Source: Icerya purchasi
Lineage: Eukaryota > Arthropoda > Insecta > Hemiptera > Monophlebidae
Direction: 5' to 3'
DNA length: 64,000 nucleotides
NCBI GenBank assembly: GCA_039619475.1
Contig: CM077115.1
Span: 482,434,400 to 482,498,399 of the forward strand
Of the stretch, positions 10,612-22,673 are shown piece after piece. The position numbers and the translations under genes are program-made. Within the stretch, counting starts at the first letter, position 1; each line of letters opens with the position of its first letter. The notes beneath the pieces were generated by a model. It was not told where the DNA came from, did no database searches, and worked only from the letters and a program-made list of their open reading frames with translations.

Positions 10612-13290
10612 CTAAAAATTTTTTCCAAACTTACATTTTTCCGTGCTTAATATCGATAATATTTTAAGTCAATCGTGTTTGTTACATATTACCGAAAATT
10701 CTTTTAATTATTTTTTTAACGTTTATTCTAATGAGTACTATCCGTGTGCCGATACTCAAACTTATGTGTTATCGTCGCTAAGCGATACACTTTTGAATGA
10801 ACATCATTAAAATCGGGTAACACGGGTGCAAGTTACGCGCGAACAAACGGAAAAAACAACGAAAAGCAAAAAACATAGACAAAGGTGTAACCTTCTCCTT
10901 TTTGAAGTTGGAACAAAGTCGCTAAATAGTATACGTTGAAAGGGATTTTTTTCTTTTTTTCATAAGTATAGAATTAACTGACATAGTTATACGATTACAA
11001 TGAAATATTTATACGGTTATAACTAGAGATATCTATACGACTATAACGAAACTGGGTACTCCGTCCGGGTGGTGGTCAGTTTGACTACTCCCGCACCTTC
11101 CTTACAATTGTAATATTCTGACCCGTATTTTCGTCTCCCAGAATGCCTAAATCCGACCAGTGACACAGAGTGCTAATAATTCGAGGGGGGGGGGAAGAAG
11201 AAACCCAGGTAATTGACTTTTTAACAATGAGCGGTATGATAAATATGTTGGAAGAATTAAAGGCGTTATTCGAATTGGATTACATTTAATTTCGGAATAG
11301 CGGGTTACTTTGTAGAGTGCCCCTGTAGAGTAGACTCTGGCTGTAAATCGGCGGGCCTTTGTTATTAGTTCGTTGTCGAAACGGAAAGTTCGACGGAGCC
11401 TAAGAATTGTGAGACAAAGGAATTTGCATTGGGGCGATGCTTTTCAGGGGCAACAGCGCGACCGTGCATGCTTCTTCGCGACGCTCTCCAGTTAATATAA
11501 GTAAAAGCTTGGAAACGAATGTGTGCGTTTGCATTTTCAAACCGACAAATGGCCTTTTGCACACGTCTATAACGCACTCACGCGTCAAAGTCGTTTACAC
11601 GTTTCCAGCGCCGCAACTACATTCTCTTTTTCCCGTTTTAATTTATGGCCGGCCGGCCTTTGCATCTCGTCGGTCGCTCGGCCGAGTGCTGTACACAGCT
11701 CAATTAGTTATCATGCGGCACCCTTTCCGGACTGTGTGTGTTTTCTTTCATTTTGCTGATATTGAAATATTACCCGATTCAAGACCGACAGCCTTCTCCA
11801 TTGTGCTCGGAGTGCTACACGTTACCAAACAACTTTTTTATTTCGGCATTTCCCTCGGTTCCTCAAAAAAGCGCAGCGACTAAAACCGACTACAGCGTTC
11901 AGCTTTTTCGTTGACAGATGTCGACATCGCTGCACATGTACTTTCACTAAAGACTCTCGCCAGGGCACTCTTCGCCTTTCCACCGTTCCCATTTAATAAT
12001 CTAGCACCGATAGAAGTGCTTCTCTTTACAAACCAGTTGCTGTAAAAAAACATTTTTGTCGATTTAGGCCTATGTTTTCGGAAAATCACACCCGTCCATC
12101 TTGATATACGATCTCGAACCAGTAAACTGAACAAAAAGAAAAAAAGAACCGATATCCCGTAGTAGCTTTAAACATTAATAGAGTGAAAAAATTAAAAATA
12201 AAAATAAAAAAATTAATTAGGCGATGTTAGTAAAATAAACGGCAAGCAAATAGAAACAATTTTTTTCGAAGTAGTTCGAAGAATTACAACGCAAAAAAGA
12301 ATAACCACATTGCAAAGGTTGGATGAGAAATTTACAAAAAATATTATTTTTATCTTCAAATCTGGCTATGGAAGATCCGTACTGAACACGTTTTAAATGC
12401 AACTATGATAACATCATCAGACATTTCAAGGTGATCTTGCTCAATACGGATTTTGATGTTTTTAATAAATCACCAAATAAGGAAAAAACATAAAATTCAT
12501 TATAAAGATAATTTAAGAATAAATAATATAAAGTTTACTCGTATCGAAATCGTATTAAATTTTTACACACATTATAAACTAAGTTATCGCATAAACATAA
12601 TTCCAGCTAAGAACTAAATCGTGTAAGTATGTTTCGATGAATTTGCCTCATCGCATGAATATAAATAATAGTGTAATAAGTATAATATTAAAGAAAATTA
12701 TTAAAATTAACATTAAAATGGCCTGCGGGTATAGGTAGTTGTAACTAGAGCCACATTCTCTGCTACATAGTCACTCGACTGTCATAAAGTGCTCACAGGC
12801 AGTGAAACGAACAACACCATGTGAGCTCCGTACGTCCACGTCGTGTGCAAGGTGGTAATTTTCTGTTCGGGAGGTTCCGTTCTGATCAGGAAAGCTAAAT
12901 TGGAACTCACACCAAATTGCTGGCAGTAAAACGAAAAGGGAGCATTGTGCAGAACACGCGCTTTCCAATAAATACCGTTAAGCATTTTATCGCATTCACA
13001 ACAGCGACCTGTCAGCAACTCATTTGTTGACCAGACACTCTGATCGGACTGGTGAATACCAATGTAAGATGAACGGGCGAGTTTCCGGCGGCTTAAAACT
13101 GGAATCCCTCGATTAAGGGAGCACAACCCAACAGGAAAGGTTGCGGAAGAGGATTGGGGACCCACCATGGAATCATTTCCAAGTTATCGACATGAATAGA
13201 ACATCGAACTAACCCAATGGCCCCAAGTCTCCGTCAAGTATACCTCTCTGTAACAATGAATTGGGTGCTAAGAATCTGCGGAGCTAAAAC
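10612..13290. other. Intergenic stretch with a less AT-rich, CpG-containing patch
   Basis: Between about 11380 and 12130 the sequence is clearly richer in G+C and CpG than its surroundings and has long overlapping open frames on both strands (for example 11437-11883 + and 11880-12134 -). No domain is recognisable in any of them. It could be a promoter with a 5' exon or an old insert. The segment 12720-13290 leads directly into the LINE at 13.3 kb and may be its 5' untranslated part. Confidence 0.35.
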
Positions 13291-13299
13291 ATTAGAGCA

Positions 13300-15076
13300 G
13301 CAACATGGAGGAAAACTGAATATTGGTACATGAAACGTCGTCAGGTACTGGAAAATTGGAAAATGTAATTGTGAAAGCAAAGAGATTAGTAATAGATATT
13401 CTCGGTACAAGTGAAGTTAGATGGCGCGGAAGTGACATGATAAACAAAGACGAATACGAATGTCTATAATATTCGGGAGATGGAAATCATGAGAATGGAG
13501 CCGAAATATTAATAAGAAAAAGTTCCAGCAAAAGAATAGATGAAAGTCTGACAATCTCAGAGCGAGTAACGGCGATATGTATAAATTCAGATCCCAAACC
13601 ACTATCGATAATACGAGTATATGCACCAACAAATAAAAGCGCAGGTAAAAAAGGTTAGAAAATGCATAAAGACATAGAAAAAGCAGTCAAGAAGCTAGGA
13701 AAATGGAACCCTTGTGTGTGTAATGGGAGATTTCAATGCGAAACTGGGCGAAACTAACAGAAATAGCAGTGCCGTGGGACTTTTCGGAGTACGTACGAAA
13801 AATGAACGAGGCGCAGTTGTGCAATACTTGGGGTTCCAACATCATGTAAAAGGAAATTTTACACATGGCGAAGCCCAGAAAATCGAGTACGAAACCGAAT
13901 AGATTATATATCATGGTGAATACAAGATAGAAAAACATGACCTTGAATTGTTGCGCGCTAACGTCAGCAGATTATAACACGGGCCATTAGCTAGCAGCGA
14001 GATGCCGTCTTCGATTTAAAAATGTGTACATGCCAGGAAAACGGAAAGCAGGAAGCTAAACATAAATCCTTTGAAGTATAAAACAATTGCAGGGAATTCA
14101 GCGAAAAAAGCTGTAAGAAAAAAACAATGAGATATGTGAACAGGCGGGTGTTTAAGATACCCGGAATGATCGCAGCAAAAGAAACACTTAGAAAAGATAA
14201 GAGAATCGCCGTACGTAATAAGGAAGAAAAACAAAAGCTAGATGACAAATGAAACTCCTGAGAAGATATAAAATTGACACCGAGGACATACATGTAGAAA
14301 AATGCGAATATTATTGTCAATGGTCACCCAACACAGAAAGATGTGCAAAATCAAAAAAGGCGCGAGGCAGCAGTGCTGCTTACTATCTCCAAGACTGTTC
14401 AACGCATATGTTGAAGAAATAACAAAAACTAAATTCTTTCAAAACATAGGATTCAGAGTAAACGGTGAAAAAAGTTAACAGCATACGCTGTGCAGATGAT
14501 CATGTGCTATGAATTCCGAAACAGTTATAATAATAATCAATAATGAAGGCAAAAAATACGGGATAAAGATCAATGTAAACAAAACTAAAGTAATGAAGAT
14601 CGGCAGAACAAAAAATAGCCCACTGCGTATCGAGGTGGATGGAGTACACGGATAGAACAAGTACCAAAATATAAATACCTCGAAGTAATTATATCTGAAG
14701 ATGACAGGGATGATGCGGAAATAAGAACAAGATTGGATATGGCTAGAATGGCGTTTAACAATTTGGAAAGAATTCTAAAAGACCGGAAAATGAAAATGGA
14801 ATTGCGCCTGAAAATTCTAAAATGCTACACGTCTGGTCTGTAGCGAGATATGCTACAGAAGAAACGGGGATAATAACAGCGGATACGGAAAGGAGACTTG
14901 ATTCTTTTGAAATGCGGACATATAGAAGAATGAACAGGATAAGTTGGACAGAGAAGGTCAAGAACGAGGAGGTATTAAGGAGAATGAGAATGAAGAATTG
15001 CATTTTGCTGCCAATGATTAAAGGAAATAAACGACGTTTCCTCCAAAATAAAATGTCTGAAAACATTAAAATGTGA
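13300..15076 (+). mobile_element. Degenerate LINE with endonuclease and reverse transcriptase (craniofacial-development-protein-2-like type)
   Basis: Broken frames read in order through a complete non-LTR pol. The endonuclease start is LNIGT-NV near 13314, then LENVIVKAKRLVIDILGTSEVRW, YSGDGNHENGAEILI, ISERVTAICINS and IIRVYAPTNKS. MGDFNAKLGETN (13724-13759) is the endonuclease Asp/Asn block. The RT follows: SPRLFNAYVEEITKT around 14390, a CADDH remnant of the YADD active site near 14490, GIKINVNKTKVMKIGR near 14560, then KYLEVIISEDDRDDAEIRTR. The C-terminal part VWSVARYATEETG and SFEMRTYRRMNRISWTEKVK lies at 14828-14980. The family carries no RNase H. Many stops and frameshifts, and missing middle RT blocks, make it a dead copy. 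Such pols are commonly annotated in insect genomes under the craniofacial-development-protein-2 or endonuclease-reverse transcriptase labels. Confidence 0.85.
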
Positions 15077-15079
15077 TTA

Positions 15080-15888
15080 CTAAAAAGCTGACGTCTGACG
15101 AAGGAAGTTTTAACTTCGGCCAGATTCGCAGTTTCGATCAAAACTTTCGGCTCTAACGCGATTGCCGGTTTCGATTTTTAAAAACCAGTTTTATTCGCGT
15201 TCGTTGCAGGCATTAATAGGGCAGTTCTGTTTAAAAGTTTCGCAAACGATATAAAACGGCCGGGGACGCAGGTTTAGAACACTTCACTACGAAATCGCAT
15301 AGTGCAATGTAACAAATGTAGCTTTCTTACATCTCGCTATATTCTTAATGATAACAAATTAATACATTGATTAAATTGAAAGTTCAGAATAGACTCGAGC
15401 AAAACTTGATCGCCTTCTACTGCCACTGTGTAGAATATCTTGTAATTACAATTAAAGTAGCTGTGCGATTTCTACCCACGCAAATATACATTGCACGCAT
15501 AAATATATAGGCATTCTTAAAAAAATGCATAAAGAAATGCGCTGCAATTATTTTAAATTATCTCTTACACATATTGTCTGTGAACAAATTTCCCGTCTAA
15601 AAAGTTAAGAACATAAATGAGTTCGATATTGTAAAATTGCTTTTATCGCGTAGAATGTTAATAATTTTTCACCGGCTACAAAATTAAATTATGATCAGGA
15701 ACTCTGATATTAAGAACACTTTATTTTTCTTAATTGTTTTACAAATTTAATTTTATTTCCTAAAAGAATCGTATTTCCGAATAGGTATAGGTAATTTTTT
15801 TAAATTACAGAATTAATCGATTTTTTGTAAAAGCCGAAAATGATTTCGATTTTTGACGCGGCAAGTGAAAAGTTCTTCTACTGTATTT

Positions 15889-15920
<32 letters not shown>

Positions 15921-16270
15921 TTTTTGATCCATCAGTTTTTTACCAATTTATAGTTTCGAGGATGTGGCGTGCAGTACAAAAAGTCGAACGCCGTGTAGTT
16001 ACAAAAATTTATTAAATAAGTCGTTGTCCGTAGTTGACTGACTGCCGGTATTTTTTTGGGTAAATAAACTGATTTGGATACGAATGTTGACTCTAGAGAC
16101 TATAAATTTTATAGGTACATATCAACACAGAAAATCTCGCCACCGCCGGTCACAGTGAAATCCCTTTTTGCTGCTATATATTCTAAGCAACTGTCAACCA
16201 TTCACCTCGTCCTCGAAGATGCATATTTTTCTCCCTTCGTCCATCGTTGTTCACACTTCACTAAATAATT
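15080..16270. other. AT-rich stretch without a gene
   Basis: Only an ATT trinucleotide run at about 15890-15919 stands out. No coding or RNA gene is recognised. Confidence 0.5.
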
Positions 16271-16279
16271 ATATTATTC

Positions 16280-18655
16280 CTGTTGCGCCGTTTCTGCGAG
16301 CATTTTAGCTGTCTTTACAATTCTTCCTTAAAACGTTTTAATTGCTTAAAAACGTTCTCACCGTTCAAATCCGCTGTAAGTCTATTATCCGATTTGTCCT
16401 TCATTTATGGAGATTTTTTTCCAAGCTCTTTGTTGTCAGACTCTGAGAAATTTCCTCTCTTCCCGCTATTTTATTATCCAAAGCCAATATTCACAACCTC
16501 TTTATATTCCAATCGGATATCCTTCTTTTGTAGTAAATCGTCTCCCTCTATCTGGCAGGCTAAAATTATCTTCATCTTTTCACATTATCAGTTCCTCGCA
16601 AAATCCCTAGCCAATCCTACGTGGCTTTCTCAATTCTCCGGCCGTATTTTCTTACATAACCATTTCACCACAATTTTTCCCGCGATTTTAGTAACTTTTA
16701 CTTTTCGATTTCTTTTTTCTGTCGAAGTGTTTTCTATATAATACTATCCGACATCGTACGACAGAATTTTTATTTTTGCGCGCGCCATCTCTTTCATTTC
16801 CTCTGCGAACGGGACTTAAAAATTACTCACACGGTGTCTAATGCTCAAAATGTCCAACACAAGCCTTTCATCTTTTTCCTCGCATTCTCGCAAAAAAAAT
16901 ATTATTCTTTTAATTCGTTCTACTATCTGCAAACTTGTTTCTTTCCTTCCATCTTTATTGGCCCCTTTTCTTCTGGACTCTTAATCACACTGTGACATGT
17001 GAAGACAGCGAGTTGCCGGTTTTCTTACTCGGCAGCTTTCAACGGCTATCTTTCTAGATAAATTCTCTGTTCAGGACTTTCAGTTCTTATCTTTAGCCTG
17101 CCATTCTAGACCGTGGTCCGTACAGCTTCCTGTAATCCCTTCTCGCATAATCCGACCTCTTCTTATTCAGTAGTTACATCTGGCAGGCCAACTCCCATCT
17201 TCAAATCTCCTTAATTGCATTGGAAAATGCCTTATCCAACATCCATCTTTTCATCTCTTCTTCTAAATCTTCTACTGTCGTCTTTACACTGCGCCCGTTT
17301 ATTCCTTCCTCAGTCGTCCTCGTCCTAACTAATGGCCCAATTCCTCTTACTTCCTCCTTCCGTTATTTAGGTGTTTTTCTGGATAGCCGACTTTCCTTCC
17401 ATGTCCATATCAACCGTTTATTCGTATCTTCCTTCAAAAGGCTCAACCTCATTAAATCCCTTTCGCACACTGTCTGGGGAGGTGATCCTGTGACCCTACT
17501 CATGTTTTACAAATCTTTTATCCGATCTGCTCTTGATTACCGTTCCTAATTCTTCTAGATCCCTTCTGTCTAAGCTCGACCGGGTCCAAAATACATGTCT
17601 CCTGCCTCTGCCTTGGAGCCCGGAAGTCTACTCCTATCCCAGCTCTGCACGCAGAGTGTCACGATTCCTCCCCTTTTCCTTAGACGCTCCCTCTTGGGTT
17701 ATCGTTTCCTCATCAAACGGTTGCCTATTTCCTCTTGCTCTCTTAATTACTTCGAGTCCTTTAAACTTCCCTCCTTTTGTTCAATCTTTTTTAATGCTGA
17801 GTCTTCTGCTATTCTGCGTGCCCTTCTTTTTATCAAAACTTCACCGGCTTCTTGCAATCTCCTTATCCTGTCGGATGCTCAAAGCGTGCTGCAGACTATC
17901 ACATCTCCTCTCCCTTCTCACTCGACCGACTGCATCATTCTCCTTATTCGTTCCTTAATTCACGATCTTTTCCTTTCCCACTTTATCCAAACGGATTTCC
18001 TTTGGATTCCTGGCCAATCCGGAATCGAGGGAAATGAGTTAATTGACACTCATTCGCTCGATTATCTCTTCTGGTAGGTTTCTTCCTGCCTTCTCAGCTT
18101 CTAATATTACCCTTCCGTCTGCAGCTGCTCATTCCAAACTGTGGTCTGACCCCTACGTCTCCTCATTCTCCAACCCGAACTCCCTTTTCTTGTCTATTCA
18201 ACCTTCCCTTCCACGTTTTCCATGGTTTATTAACTTTCCTTCTATGAGCCGTTCTAATTTCTCTGCGATTTGCCGCCTGCGTTTTATGGTTTGCTTCCTT
18301 CCTCATTGTTCCGTTATTCTCTCGTGCCTTCTCCTTATTGTCCATTGCACCCTCCCGGCGATCAATGTATTTCTGATCCCGATCATATAATGTTCAGCTG
18401 TTCGTAATTATCAACTGAACAGGCTTCTTTTTATTCCTTCCTCTTACAAAACGGTATTTCCGCTCCATACTGTGCTTCATTCATGCTTTCCCTTCCTTCT
18501 CCTTCGGTTATTCTAGCTCTCAATTCTTTTCTGTCAGCTATCTCTGATCGTGTAAGGATCTGAGTCTCTCTTTTCTCTCTATTCCACTGTTCTTGGGCCA
18601 ATGTCCATGTCGACGAACCCATTAAAAAAAAAAAAAAAGGAAAAAAAAAAAAGTT
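16280..18655 (+). mobile_element. Family A LINE, copy 1 (RT, RNase H, 3' tail; degenerate)
   Basis: The sense strand is strikingly rich in C and T. From 17220 a frame encodes an RT C-terminal region: SSKSSTVVFTLR, SFRYLGVFLDSRLSFHVHI, LMFYKSFIRSALDYRS. After a frameshift comes SKLDRVQNTCL (17570). RNase H follows in another frame: AESSAILRALLF (Glu), LLILSDAQSVLQTI (Asp), then DFLWIPGQSGIEGNELIDT (His replaced by Gln). Further on are AAAHSKLWSD, a CRLRF block and a remnant Cys/His knuckle near 18340-18400. A stretch of A with one GG break ends the element at about 18624-18652. The 16.28-17.2 kb part has the same pyrimidine bias and is probably upstream pol, but I see no diagnostic RT motif there. 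Sister copies lie at 29.6-33.4, 57.75-58.98 and 58.99-60.43 kb. Confidence 0.8.
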
Positions 18656-19045
18656 TCCTCTCTACGATGTTTTATTATCACTTCCTCAGTGCAATTTCTC
18701 AATCGATCATTTTTCCCTTCCTCATCAGGTTTTCCTTCTTTTTTTTTCAAGTTCGAATGTTTAGCTCTTTCAAACCTTCTCTATTATCAGTTTCTAGCTT
18801 TGGATTTTCCTACACCGTATGTTCCCCTATCGGTATTCCTGTTATTAGATTACTGTATTTCCTCTATTTCCAATTATATAAAAATATGATATAGCTATTG
18901 CTGAACCACCGTGTCTTTGTTGACACACACGAAAAGATATAAAAAAACAAACAAAAAAAAAAAAAAAGAACAAAAATAAAACGTATCCTGTTTGCTTATT
19001 CGGTTGATAAAACCAGTGAAGTTACTAAAAATGTACCGATCGAAC
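18656..19045. other. Pyrimidine-rich remnant and A/C-rich spacer
   Basis: Pyrimidine-rich sequence resembling family A sense strand continues to about 18880, possibly a second broken copy. An A-rich tract follows at about 18950-18980. No gene. Confidence 0.3.
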
Positions 19046-19049
19046 TGAA

Positions 19050-19470
19050 AAATCCAAGTTCTTTTTAATGCTGCCAGTGATGATCTATGGATGTGAAACA
19101 TAAAAAATCGCGGCAGCAGTGAAAGAAAAACAGTAGTACAGAGGGGAATTGAAAGCAGATGATTGGCATAACTTCGAAGGATAAAAAAGAAAATAAATGG
19201 ATCGGGGAAACTACAGGAATAACAGATGTACTACAAACGATAAAATAATCAAAACGGAGATGGGCATCTCACAAGACATCCAGAACTCTTTGCGAATACA
19301 GTGACAATGTGGGTATCAGAATTCTTTAGAGGCAGACGTTCGGTGGGCGATATAAATAAGTTTCAAATAGACGAGCAAAACGACGATAGACAAGGAAAAA
19401 TGGAAAGAACTTCGACAAAGCTATATCTCTAGCAGTGGATTGAAAATAGTTGACGAAGAAGAAGAAGAAG
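19050..19470 (+). mobile_element. 3' end fragment of an endonuclease/RT LINE
   Basis: Across several frames the sequence reads LPVMIYGCET, then ITDVLQTIK, RRWASHKTSRT, RQTFGGRYK and KNGKNFDKA. This order matches the last 100-150 residues of RT proteins of the craniofacial-development-protein-2-like type (YGCETWTL ... RWAGH ... GRRSVGRP ... RW ... W..L). Stops interrupt every block. It is a 5'-truncated dead copy ending near a GAA repeat at 19459-19472. It matches the same general class as the 13.3-15.1 kb element, but a different subfamily is possible because the shared part is short. Confidence 0.7.
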
Positions 19471-19474
19471 AATG

Positions 19475-22400
19475 CGTCATTATCACGAATAAGCACTGTA
19501 TATAACTAAATGTTAATAAGCGTATAAAGGCGCTGAAAATATTTTCCCCGAGTAACCAGTTCAGGTCAATTATATATATATATGTATGTATACGTTAAAT
19601 ATAGAATTATTTACCATACTGTTTGTTAAATATAAATACAGTAATTTGTGGAACCAAAATATAGAATACAGAATACAAATATAACAAATTTAAAAGTATA
19701 ATACATTGCTCGTAAACGTTCTCTCATATGAAGATGAGCATTACTTGAAATCCATTCTGAGTGGTGTACACAGATTATGCTTTTAAATTTGTTTGTTATA
19801 TTTGTTCCGAATTACTACATAATATACGTTAATGCCGAATGCGTAAATAATGCATGTTTTTGAACGCGAACGAATTTTGTCACGCATCCATGAAAGAATT
19901 GTACGAAATTATTATTTTTTTAGTGTAAAAAAATATATAATATGCGTATTTATAAAACCGATGTACGTTGTAGAATTTTCTATTTTTTTTTCCAAACGCG
20001 GAGGACTGTTTACCGCTTCGCCTTATTTATATTTAAATTAATAAAAGGATTTTAGTCTGTAATGAGTCATTTTATTTCTAAGAAAGATTTCAATCATTTA
20101 TTTTCATTCTGTGGAGGGGAAGCGCCTCTATTATACACGGACGAGATGAATAAAATTTTTCCAGTAACGATGAATAATTGCCAAAAAAAGAAATAAGTAT
20201 GAGACTTTCGGTATAGAACGGTTGCTTTGAAAAAATTTAATTACGCCGAACGTGTATCTACATCGCACTTTGACGCAATAAGAGGTGTAATTATTGGTTG
20301 TTTTTTTGTTTTTTTTATTTCGTCTTGACGATGAAAAATTTATCGTTACAACTACGTATAAACTATTTGATCGAATTTTTTTGTCAGCAAAAAATACGGT
20401 CGATATATCCTAAAACAATCTTGCAACAAACACTGACTTTAAAGAAATTCTTCGACAGGATTCGTTGCATGATTTACACGATAGTGAATTTTTTTACCAG
20501 TTGTAAGAAATTTTCGGCTAAATTAATTTCGCGAAGTACCTTATTTTTATCGATTTATTTGTCCTTTCAGCGAAAGCCATCTCTAAAAGTGTTAACCAAA
20601 TCACGAGCGATAGCTGGAAGTAATTATCGGTAGTAAATCCAGCATTTTTCAAGAATCGGATAAATTTCAAAAGATCTTCTCGCGCATAAAAAATTTTCCA
20701 TTATCTACGGAGGGGGGTGCTTGGCCTGACACTAGACATATCTATAGATTTTCCTTCTTTAAGTTCGTCTCCTATCGGATGTTGGTAATCAACTGGCTGT
20801 ATATCTCTCCACTATCTTGTGCTACATGGACAAGTGTGGCCGTGTCAAGCATATCTAATCAGTCTTTAAAATTATTTCTGTCATGACGTTCTTCTGCGAT
20901 CTCGACTTCTCTTCAATTTTACCTTGTCGTATCCTAATCGTATGCCCGAAGCACGCTGCTTTCCGTTTGACGTCACGATTTCGCGCGTTTTATTTATTTA
21001 TTTTAGAATGGATTCATTCGGAATCCTGTTTACCCAAATTACTTCCCGAATCCAAAGGTATGGCCACAAGTTTTTCATTAATGGAGTAAAGCATCAACAT
21101 TTCGGCTTTATTTATTTCGCAGATCAATTAGTGAATTGATATCTTTTTCTAAATTTTTCAATTTAAATAACTAGCGTTCGTCTTTCGTTTTTTTTTTTTG
21201 TTTTTTTTTAACTTAATTTCCAAAAATGAATATTGAATTATCTTTTCTATTAAATTGGAAATTTTAAATCTAATTTTGTACACCATACGCTTTTGAAAAG
21301 TGCTACGGTATCATTTTACTCGCAAAAATATTAAGGTTTCGATAGATTTTGGTGTTTGATTCGTCCGGAGTTTATGATCTTGGAGTTTAGTTTGATGAAA
21401 ATGATTTCGAAATATTTCAAATTGTTAAAAAAATTCAATTTCAATAATTCTTAAAACATGCGCAGTTTTCATTATGACTAACCATCAGAATAAATTAACC
21501 AAACGTAGTAATCTGAAGCCCCTTTTATTGGCCAGTTAGTACTAAAATAACTAGATCAATCTATTACTTCAGATTAATTATTAATAATGTTTAACTGGTG
21601 TAACAGTTTTCGTTAATATTACATGTTTCGTTTGTCTTTTTTAATAGTTTTCTTTTATTTTTATTTTCTATGCAGTTTTGTAATATGATGGCCGATGAAA
21701 TCAATTTACGTGACACGTTGTGTGAAGAATCCTGTTATGTGAATGCGCCAGACTCACAGAAGAGGAAGTACTTCAGTCTTACTTCCGACATTGTGTTCTT
21801 TCATATTTCGAATTTAGATTTTTCTGTATTTTTTTTTTCGGCTTATTATTTTTTGAATTGCGGAAAAATTTGATTTTCAAAACGCTGGGGGGGGGGGACA
21901 TACATACGGCTTACTAAGGTATGTACAGTATTTCATAATTTTAATAGCATTAGGTGTATTTTTTTAACAATTTATCGGTTTCTCGTTATTTTAGTGTTAT
22001 TTTTTAAATTTCGCCTACTTATTTGTTCTTACGTAATATTAGCGCTATTTCAGTTTTAGTTTGTTCATTCATCGCGCTGCTGTTATGTACACAGTTCGGT
22101 TCGAACGAATCCGTAAACGTCGATAAGTTGAACGAACTAAAATTAGAGCAAAAATGAACTGCAAGAACTAATACGGTTGCTTACCGACAAATTCTCTTTT
22201 TTTTTGAAATGCGAAGCTAATCGATCGGTGTTAAACAGCATGTATGGAAAATATTGGTAAAGTAGTAACATTGATATAGTATGCAATTTCCCCCAAATTG
22301 TAAAACTGCGAAGAAAATGTGTTAAGCGACAGCTGTAGAAATAATTCAAATTAAATACCGGTCTACAGAGTGAATTTAAAAATTATCTGATCATCTACTA

Positions 22401-22560
22401 TATAAAAATTGAACTTTGATAGTGGCAGAAATCGGTCTAGACGAATGATGGGGAACCATTATCGCTACACCGCAAGATTATGCTGGTTATCAACCCCCCG
22501 GTATGTCCAAAAGTCCAGCAAAGAAAAAACAAAACAAAACAAAGAATAATTCTAAAATGA
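19475..22560. other. AT-rich stretch with weak exon-like segments only
   Basis: TA repeats lie near 19570-19595. A short segment at about 20572-20625, after a good TTTCAG acceptor, could encode KAISKSVNQITSDSW, but a single short match is not enough to call a gene. G runs occur at about 21889-21898. The better candidate at 21675 is listed separately. Confidence 0.35.
21675..21873 (+). CDS. Weak candidate 3' coding exon
   Basis: A long pyrimidine stretch ending in CTATGCAG provides a strong acceptor at 21674. The open frame after it begins FCNMMADEINLRDTLCEESC, continues NAPDSQKRKYFSLTSD, then turns into a Phe-rich AT run before a stop. The first 35 or so codons look plausibly coding and the remainder does not. 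No family is recognised and no partner exon was found, so this may be chance. Confidence 0.2.
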
Positions 22561-22582
22561 CTCGGAATTTTAGTTTAACGTT

Positions 22583-22613
<31 letters not shown>

Positions 22614-22673
22614 CCTTACCATGAGCCGTGTATAACTGCATAGGTCATTACGGCATACGGTAATTACCAAAGT

